Shown here piece after piece: positions 1 to 4,913 of a DNA stretch of 11,480 nucleotides. The DNA is taken from the NCBI GenBank assembly GCA_963169055.1, contig CAUJFU010000359.1:1-11480 (forward strand). The letters run 5' to 3'. Each line of letters opens with the position of its first letter. Within the stretch, counting starts at the first letter, position 1. Under the pieces are notes generated by a model. The model was given only the letters and a program-made list of their open reading frames with translations. It was not told the DNA's origin and searched no databases. This DNA comes from Myxococcota bacterium. Lineage in GTDB: Bacteria; Myxococcota_C; UBA6777. A program made the translations under genes and the position numbers.

Positions 1-62
1 GTCACCTAAAGCGGCAGAGTCGTTTGTGTGAAAAACTTGTTAACTCTCCGCTTATACGGGGT

Positions 63-173
63 CATGGGAGCCGCGCTCCCTTGTGGGGTGTGGGGTGAAA
101 CCCCACAAAATTCCTTGGTGCAGGCTGACACCCCTCAAAGAATTTTGCGGGGTGTGGAGTGAAACCTCACAAA
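63..173. repeat. Cluster of short hairpins and 25-bp near-identical repeats
   Basis: Two 25-bp units at 85-109 and 149-173 match at 23 of 25 positions. Inside and between them are inverted repeats. GGGAGC/GCTCCC (66-71/75-80) has a 3-base loop. GTGGGGT/ACCCCAC (90-96/100-106) has a GAA loop, and competes with a 9-bp pairing of 81-89 with 100-108. An 11-bp arm pair (107-117/136-146) has one mismatch. Read on the minus strand the segment is rich in CACCCCACACCCC, a style seen in dispersed intergenic repeats of many bacteria. It lies just downstream of the minus-strand gene that ends at 222, so it could affect transcript ends, but no T-run follows the hairpins and a classic terminator is not supported. 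Bases 1-62 and 174-221 show nothing else I can name. Confidence 0.6.
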
Positions 174-221
174 GACCATCCAAAAAACCCGACGAATCTA
201 TCTCAACAAGCCACCCCGATC

Positions 222-1244
222 TTATTCTTTTTTGAGTTGTTGGATGAGCTGTTGTTGGATGGTGTGGGTGAGGGTGGGATCTTGCCATCGGACGGGCTGT
301 TCGCGAAGAAGTTGATCGAGGCGACGTTCGGCTTCGAGGTAGTGTTGCTTTTGCGCATCGAGACTTTCTTGGTTGAGACGTATCATCTGCGCAAGCTCCC
401 AGAGATAAAAGCGACTTTGGGCGAGGGCTTGTTCGGCGCGTTGTTGGTAGGATTCGAGTTGGTATTGGAGGATGGCGATCTGGCGAAGGCGTTTCCATTC
501 GTAGATGAGGAGGCTGTTCTCGATACCTTGGGGGGTTTGTTGCGCGGTGGGGAGTTGGGTGAATTTTTCTTTGAAGGGAGGGAGGCTATCACGGAGCCGT
601 TGGGTGTAGTCTTTGCGCAGTGGGTAGAGGGTATGTTGGAGATGGTGTTGGAGGCGGAGTTGGAGGCGTGCGAGCTTGACGCAAGTATCGGCGTTGTAGG
701 AAAGCACCGAAGGGACGGGAGTTTTCTCAAAGCAAAGGGATTGAAGGCTTTGGGGTAGGCGCAGCGGTGCAGGCGGAGGTGTGGTGGCGCGGGTGTAGGG
801 GAGGGTGAGGAAAAACAGTAGCAAGAAAGCGAGGGATGCGGCAGAGCGGGAACCATCTTCGAGGACGCGAAGCAAGAACAAGAGTACCAACGCAAACAAG
901 CCGAGTAATACGGCGGATTGGAGCAATATTAGAAGGAGAGGTTGTTTGGAAAAAGAGAAGGGGAGGATGCGCCACGCAAACCAAAGCATGGTAAAACCGA
1001 GCAACAGAAGACCGCTGAGGCTGAGGCTATCGTGTTCTTGTTGGAGTCCTCGAACGAAAGTGAGCGCGGAGCAAGCAAGCAAGGCCCAAAATAGCCAAGA
1101 CAACCAAGGCAGGTGGTTTGGGGAGGTCTGCGTCTGGATGATCTGGCAGCCTGTGAGACAAAAGATCGAGAAGAAGGCGGAGAGCAACAGCAACATTCGC
1201 GAGGAGCGGTTGGTGTGGAACGGGCTAGAGTGGATATCGTGCAT
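222..1244 (-). CDS. Unrecognised multi-pass membrane protein with helical C-terminal domain
   Basis: 340 residues from the chosen ATG; function not recognised. The N-terminus has a basic stretch (Arg13-Arg16), a hydrophobic run (17-33) and a lipobox-like Leu-Thr-Gly-Cys33, so it may be a lipoprotein signal or simply the first membrane helix. Four more hydrophobic segments follow at about 46-64, 75-95, 103-126 and 134-149. Residues 150-340 are soluble-looking, rich in Gln, Leu, Arg and Glu, with long predicted helices that could form a coiled coil, and end in Lys-Lys-Glu. The start is set at the ATG ending at 1244 because GGAAA lies 6 bases upstream; an in-frame ATG ending at 1256 is equally possible. 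The reading frame is open further upstream, but that part looks unlike protein. It is divergent from the Sel1 gene, with about 135 bp shared upstream. The Leu-rich hydrophobic pattern supports this strand over the opposite ORFs. Confidence 0.7.
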   Translation of the reverse strand: MHDIHSSPFHTNRSSRMLLLLSAFFSIFCLTGCQIIQTQTSPNHLPWLSWLFWALLACSALTFVRGLQQEHDSLSLSGLLLLGFTMLWFAWRILPFSFSKQPLLLILLQSAVLLGLFALVLLFLLRVLEDGSRSAASLAFLLLFFLTLPYTRATTPPPAPLRLPQSLQSLCFEKTPVPSVLSYNADTCVKLARLQLRLQHHLQHTLYPLRKDYTQRLRDSLPPFKEKFTQLPTAQQTPQGIENSLLIYEWKRLRQIAILQYQLESYQQRAEQALAQSRFYLWELAQMIRLNQESLDAQKQHYLEAERRLDQLLREQPVRWQDPTLTHTIQQQLIQQLKKE

Positions 1245-1379
1245 GATCGTTTCCATGGTCTTGGTTAGATGCGAAAAGGGCGGAGGATGCGCAAAATCAA
1301 GAGAGAGAACAAAGAGGCTGATAGCGCAAAGGCGAGTATGTTTGCAAAAGGGCAGAACAAAGGCAAGGGTAGAAAAAAG

Positions 1380-2168
1380 ATGCGTGAGAGTGTGCGGTGT
1401 GTGGTGGTGTTGATCGGTGCGTTGGTTGCGGTGATTTGGGAGACGGGGCAAGCCTTAGCATGGCGAACGCCCGAAGCGATGGGAGTGTTAGAGCTTTCTT
1501 GCAAACGGGGAAACGGTGCAGCGTGTTGGCGATGGGCTGAAGAGCAAGCGACGAGGCGGCGTTCGGGTTTGCGCGTTTCGGTGTCCTTGCGTCGGCAAGA
1601 AGTGGCGTATTGGAAGCGTGGTCGGAAGTTGTTGGAGGAGGCGTGTGCGCGAGGAGAAGGGGAGGCTTGTTGGTGGGTGGGCGGGGCGTATTACAAAGGG
1701 CAGGTGGTGAAACCTTCGATAAATCGGGCGATGTCGTATATGTTGAAGGCGTGTCAGGGGAATCATGCAGAGGCATGCGACTTTGCGGGGGTGATGGTGG
1801 GCGGCGGGACGGGGGTGACACAAGATCTACGGATGGCGCGTCGTCTACATGACAAGGCTTGTCGGATGGGTTCGATGGATGGTTGTGTGCATCTGGGTGG
1901 GTTGTTTTTGCGCGGGTTGGGTGGGCCGCAGAATCTTTACGAAGCGCGGACGTTGTTTCGTCGGGCTTGTCAGGTCGGGCGTCATGGTCACGGTTGTACC
2001 TTGCTCGCAGAGATGCAGATTCGAGGAGAAGGCGGAAGCCAGCGCGTAAAGGGCGCGATGAAGACCTATCAACGGGCTTGTTCGTTGGGTGCCAAAGTCG
2101 GATGCGAGCGCCACAAAGAGATGTTGCGGATCTTGCGACCGCCCCCCCCACCGCCGCTCGATCGATAG
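1380..2168 (+). CDS. Secreted Sel1-like repeat protein with paired cysteines
   Basis: 262 residues. The N-terminus is a clear signal peptide: basic start, hydrophobic core (8-20), Ala-Leu-Ala at 25-27 as cleavage site. The mature part is a series of Sel1-like (SLR, alpha/alpha, TPR-related) repeats. Six Cys pairs are visible: 41/49, 89/97, 125/133, 161/169, 197/206 and 234/242. This Cys-x7-Cys pattern at the repeat edges is that of Helicobacter cysteine-rich (Hcp) proteins, where each repeat carries a disulfide, and it fits a periplasmic or extracellular location. Such proteins usually act as protein-binding scaffolds; no enzymatic role can be claimed. The ATG at 1380 was chosen because it directly precedes the signal peptide; the frame is open back to an ATG at 1269, which would add 37 charged residues. 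The C-terminus is a six-proline run encoded over eight consecutive C (2142-2149). The gene converges on the metallopeptidase. Confidence 0.8.
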   Translation: MRESVRCVVVLIGALVAVIWETGQALAWRTPEAMGVLELSCKRGNGAACWRWAEEQATRRRSGLRVSVSLRRQEVAYWKRGRKLLEEACARGEGEACWWVGGAYYKGQVVKPSINRAMSYMLKACQGNHAEACDFAGVMVGGGTGVTQDLRMARRLHDKACRMGSMDGCVHLGGLFLRGLGGPQNLYEARTLFRRACQVGRHGHGCTLLAEMQIRGEGGSQRVKGAMKTYQRACSLGAKVGCERHKEMLRILRPPPPPPLDR

Positions 2169-2175
2169 TGCCTGA

Positions 2176-3363
2176 TCACTTGCCCCTCAGATGATCACGA
2201 GCCCAAGAGCGGAGAAAGGATTCTGCTTCGTGATAACGCGGGTAAGTGCGTTCTTCAGCGAGGAAGTCGTTGGAATGGACGATGCGTCGGCCTTGTTGGT
2301 AAGAGGCTCCGTGTTTTTTGTGAAGGAGTTCGTGGAACATCACAAAATCAAACACAAAACGCGGAACATCGGGGTGATCGAGTGAGGTGGAGATCATCAC
2401 TTGATCATGGCTAGAGAGATAATGCCCAAGGATGCGAGAGGTTGGGCGGTGACTCCAGCGGAGTTGCGGTGAGGCGAGTTGATTTTGAAAGAAGGCATGG
2501 TTGACGCGCAGAAAGCTTTCGCAGAGATGGTGGTGTTGTCCGCGTGTAGAGGCGGGAGGCTGGGGCAAAAAGGCTTCGAGAGTGAGTTGGATATCTTGAT
2601 AGTCTTCGTGATCAGCGTAGGCGCGAACAAGCTGTTTTTGCTCGGTGGTTGCGTGTGCAAAGGCAGAGCAAAGGATGGCATCCCAAAGCGATTCGTCAGC
2701 GTCGAGGAATCCGGGGTTACAGCGCAACAGTAGCTCGTCGCGAAAGACACGTGTGCGCCAAAGGGCTTGCATGGGGAAGATCTCGATGCGTAGGGGCTTG
2801 GGGAAGGGGGGGAGGCTCTTGGCACGTTTTCGTACACAGAGAAGGGCTTGGAGTAGGGCCGAGAAGTGATCTTGGCGCGAAAGAAAGCAGAGCCATGCGT
2901 ACACACGCTGCGAGGGTTCTTCGAGCGCAGAGGGAGTTTGTTGTTGTTGTTGGCAAAGCGTTTCGATTTGTGTGGCGTGGGTGGCGATTTCAATGCGAAG
3001 TTGCCGTTGTGCATCGCTCGAAAGGGCGAGTGGATCGAGTTGTTGCCAGATGCGCAGGGTGAGATGTTGTCCGATGTGAAGCAGGCCGGGGATGCGAAGC
3101 GGGCGAGGAGCGAGAGGTGTGTGCTGTGAGGGGGGAGGTAGTTTGTGGAGATCGATGGCTTTGAGGGATTGGTAGGCTTGACGCGAGGGGGCAGGAAGAT
3201 CATAGGGGGTGATGCGGTGCGAAGAACAGATATCTTCGATTCTGCGCAGAAGTTGTTGAACTTCTTGGCGAAAATGAGATTGCGAAGCAACAGGGATTCC
3301 GTGTTGGAGTTGTGTTCGGAGGATTTTGTGTGCGCGCACAAGGCCATGAATACGAACAACCAT
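2176..3363 (-). CDS. Zinc metallopeptidase, SprT/WSS-like (HExxH), with duplicated N-terminal helical region
   Basis: 395 residues from the chosen ATG. The C-terminal third holds the zinc signature His-Glu-Leu-Leu-His at 344-348, followed by His363-x3-Phe367, the likely third ligand, and a Glu-Glu-Arg-Thr-Tyr-Pro segment. Upstream is a strand-rich stretch (about 283-335: Phe-Leu-Arg-Val-Asn, Leu-Arg-Trp, Leu-Gly-His-Tyr, Val-Met-Ile-Ser). This order matches SprT-like/M48-type putative peptidases common in myxobacteria and cyanobacteria. Substrate is unknown, and no signal peptide or membrane segment is seen, so it is probably cytoplasmic. The N-terminal half appears duplicated: about 5-71 and 91-162 share Ile-x-Gly-Leu, a Thr-Pro-x2-Leu-x2-Pro-Ser core and a following Tyr-x2-Leu. 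The start at 3363 has AGGT five bases upstream; the in-frame ATG at 3456 lacks a ribosome site and would add 31 poorly protein-like residues. The 3' end lies 7 bp from that of the converging Sel1 gene. Confidence 0.78.
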   Translation of the reverse strand: MVVRIHGLVRAHKILRTQLQHGIPVASQSHFRQEVQQLLRRIEDICSSHRITPYDLPAPSRQAYQSLKAIDLHKLPPPSQHTPLAPRPLRIPGLLHIGQHLTLRIWQQLDPLALSSDAQRQLRIEIATHATQIETLCQQQQQTPSALEEPSQRVYAWLCFLSRQDHFSALLQALLCVRKRAKSLPPFPKPLRIEIFPMQALWRTRVFRDELLLRCNPGFLDADESLWDAILCSAFAHATTEQKQLVRAYADHEDYQDIQLTLEAFLPQPPASTRGQHHHLCESFLRVNHAFFQNQLASPQLRWSHRPTSRILGHYLSSHDQVMISTSLDHPDVPRFVFDFVMFHELLHKKHGASYQQGRRIVHSNDFLAEERTYPRYHEAESFLRSWARDHLRGK

Positions 3364-3506
3364 GATCGACCTATCGGCATCGCGGGGGCAACGATGCGCG
3401 GGTGGTGAGGGTGCCTTTTGTTTTGATCCAACGACGCAAAGAGAAAACGTATCCATGCCGATGGATGGGGATTTAAGCGCGCTTGTGAGAAAAACAAAGG
3501 CTTGCG

Positions 3507-3535
3507 TTTACACAAGCGTCTTTACGGCTTTATAG
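3507..3535 (+). promoter_or_regulatory. Possible promoter for the amidohydrolase-kinase operon
   Basis: TTTACA (3507-3512) and TTTATA (3529-3534) are spaced 16 bases apart (17 if the second box is read as TTATAG at 3530-3535). They lie about 90 bases before the amidohydrolase start in the gap between divergent genes. This is a match to the general sigma-70-type pattern only. Confidence 0.3.
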
Positions 3536-3620
3536 ATTTGGTGAAGATAGAGTCTTTGGGCAAGGTGTAGGCGCAAAGAAACGCACAGGTCGAGTCAAGA
3601 GGATCAGGTGGAGCGCACAG

Positions 3621-4913
3621 ATGCAGGAGACGGCGTTGACAGAACGGTGGCGATTACCCAAGGCAGAACAAGCGTTGTTGTTGTCCATGCGTCATGATCT
3701 TCACGCTCATCCCGAGCTTTCGTGGCAAGAAGAACGTACCGCAAGAGTGGTTGCAGAAGCCTTGCAAGCGTTGGGGCTAGAAGTACGAACAGGTGTGGCA
3801 CGAACAGGTGTGGTTGCAGATATCGGTGTGTCTGGGCCGATGGTGGCGTTGCGAGCAGATATGGACGCGCTGCCGATCCAAGAAGAAACGGGGTTGGAAT
3901 TTGCCTCGAAGCATTCGGGGGTGATGCACGCGTGTGGTCATGATGCGCATACATCGGTGTTGGTGGCTGTGGCGCGTCGATTGGTTGCAGAACCCCCAAA
4001 GCATGGGAGAGTTCGGCTGATCTTTCAACCCGCAGAAGAAGGGGCGGGTGGCGCGATCGAGATGATCAAGGAAGGTGTTTTGTCCGACCCACAGCCTTTT
4101 GCGATCTATGGATTGCATGTCTGGTCGCTGTTGCCGACGGGATGCCTTTCTGTGACCACAGGCCCTGCGATGGGTTCGGTCGATCATCTGGAGATCGTGA
4201 TACACGGTCGGGGAGGACATGCGGCGGCTCCGCATGATACGGCGGATCCGTTGGTTGCGGGAGCTTATATGGTGACGCAGTTGCAGACCTTGGTCAGCCG
4301 TCGGATCGATCCGATGTCGCCTGTGGTTGTGACGATCGGGCAGTTTCAGGCGGGCGATGCGTTTAATGTGATCCCAAGTACGGCGCGTTTGGTGGGGACG
4401 ATCCGCACGTTGGAACCTGAGACGTGGGCGGTGATTCCGCGTTTGTTAGAAGAAGTGGTGACACACAGCGCCGCTGCGCATGGTTGTCATGCAGAGATCC
4501 GCCTTTCTCGCCTTCAACAACCGCTCGTGAATCACGAAGCGGAAAGTGCCTTGGTTCGGGACATTGCGCTGCGTTGGGTGGATCGTGGCGCTTTGCGCAC
4601 ACGACCGATGCTTGCGGGCGAGGATTTTGCGTCTTTTTTGGAGGTTGTGCCGGGGTGCTTTTTCTTTGTAGGGGCGGGCGGTGCTTCTGTCGAAGGAGCG
4701 GCTCCACATCACAATTCGCGATTTTTGCTGGACGAAGCAGCCTTTGATCTCGGCGTGCGCCTGTTGGAAGAAGTGGCGCGAGAAGCACTAGAGCGAGAAA
4801 GCGAACGCTGCGCAACAGAAGAAGCGTCGGTGCGCGAGAGCGAACGCCGCGCAACAAAAGAAGCGTCGGTGCGCGAGAGCGAGCGCCACGCAAGAGAAGG
4901 AGGCGCGTCGTGA
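3621..4913 (+). CDS. M20D-family metal-dependent amidohydrolase
   Basis: 430 residues. The family hydrolyses N-acyl amino acids and related amides (hippurate hydrolase, IAA-amino acid hydrolase, N-acetyl-diaminopimelate deacetylase, carboxypeptidases); the exact substrate cannot be read from sequence. The catalytic domain carries the usual ligands: Cys105-Gly-His107-Asp108, Glu139-Glu140, His166 in Gly-Leu-His-Val-Trp, and His364 in His-His-Asn-Ser-Arg-Phe. Residues about 185-300 are the lid/dimerisation insertion, with Gly-Arg-Gly-Gly-His at 196-200. There is no signal peptide, so it is cytoplasmic. ATG at 3621 is preceded by AGGTGGAG, 7 bases away. The enzyme core ends near residue 390; the last 40 residues are an added charged tail made of three 13-residue repeats. 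The stop overlaps the kinase start by 4 bases, implying translational coupling and a shared transcript. Confidence 0.93.
   Translation: MQETALTERWRLPKAEQALLLSMRHDLHAHPELSWQEERTARVVAEALQALGLEVRTGVARTGVVADIGVSGPMVALRADMDALPIQEETGLEFASKHSGVMHACGHDAHTSVLVAVARRLVAEPPKHGRVRLIFQPAEEGAGGAIEMIKEGVLSDPQPFAIYGLHVWSLLPTGCLSVTTGPAMGSVDHLEIVIHGRGGHAAAPHDTADPLVAGAYMVTQLQTLVSRRIDPMSPVVVTIGQFQAGDAFNVIPSTARLVGTIRTLEPETWAVIPRLLEEVVTHSAAAHGCHAEIRLSRLQQPLVNHEAESALVRDIALRWVDRGALRTRPMLAGEDFASFLEVVPGCFFFVGAGGASVEGAAPHHNSRFLLDEAAFDLGVRLLEEVAREALERESERCATEEASVRESERRATKEASVRESERHAREGGAS
4794..4910 (+). repeat. Three tandem 39-bp repeats forming the amidohydrolase C-terminal tail
   Basis: Copies at 4794-4832, 4833-4871 and 4872-4910 are in frame and encode 13-residue units built on Arg-Glu-Ser-Glu-Arg followed by an Ala-rich, acidic segment. 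Copies 1 and 2 are very alike; copy 3 diverges at its end, where it contains the Shine-Dalgarno sequence of the next gene. The tail is not part of the M20 fold and looks like a local expansion. Confidence 0.9.
4897..4903 (+). promoter_or_regulatory. Strong ribosome binding site for the kinase gene
   Basis: AAGGAGG lies 6 bases before a GTG at 4910. It decides the kinase start and lies inside the last codons of the amidohydrolase gene, supporting coupled translation through the GTGA overlap. Confidence 0.85.

Noticed and set aside
63-83. GGGAGC/GCTCCC hairpin as an intrinsic terminator of the gene ending at 222
   Set aside because: No T-run follows it on the minus strand, and it is 140 bases past the stop.
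805-1413. Plus-strand frame opposite the multi-pass membrane protein
   Set aside because: Arg/Lys/Ser-rich with no domain signs; the opposite strand shows regular membrane helices.
2397-3515. Second long minus-strand frame overlapping the metallopeptidase
   Set aside because: Same strand but shifted frame; rich in Ser, Pro and Asn with no motif, while the overlapping frame has HExxH and a coherent domain.
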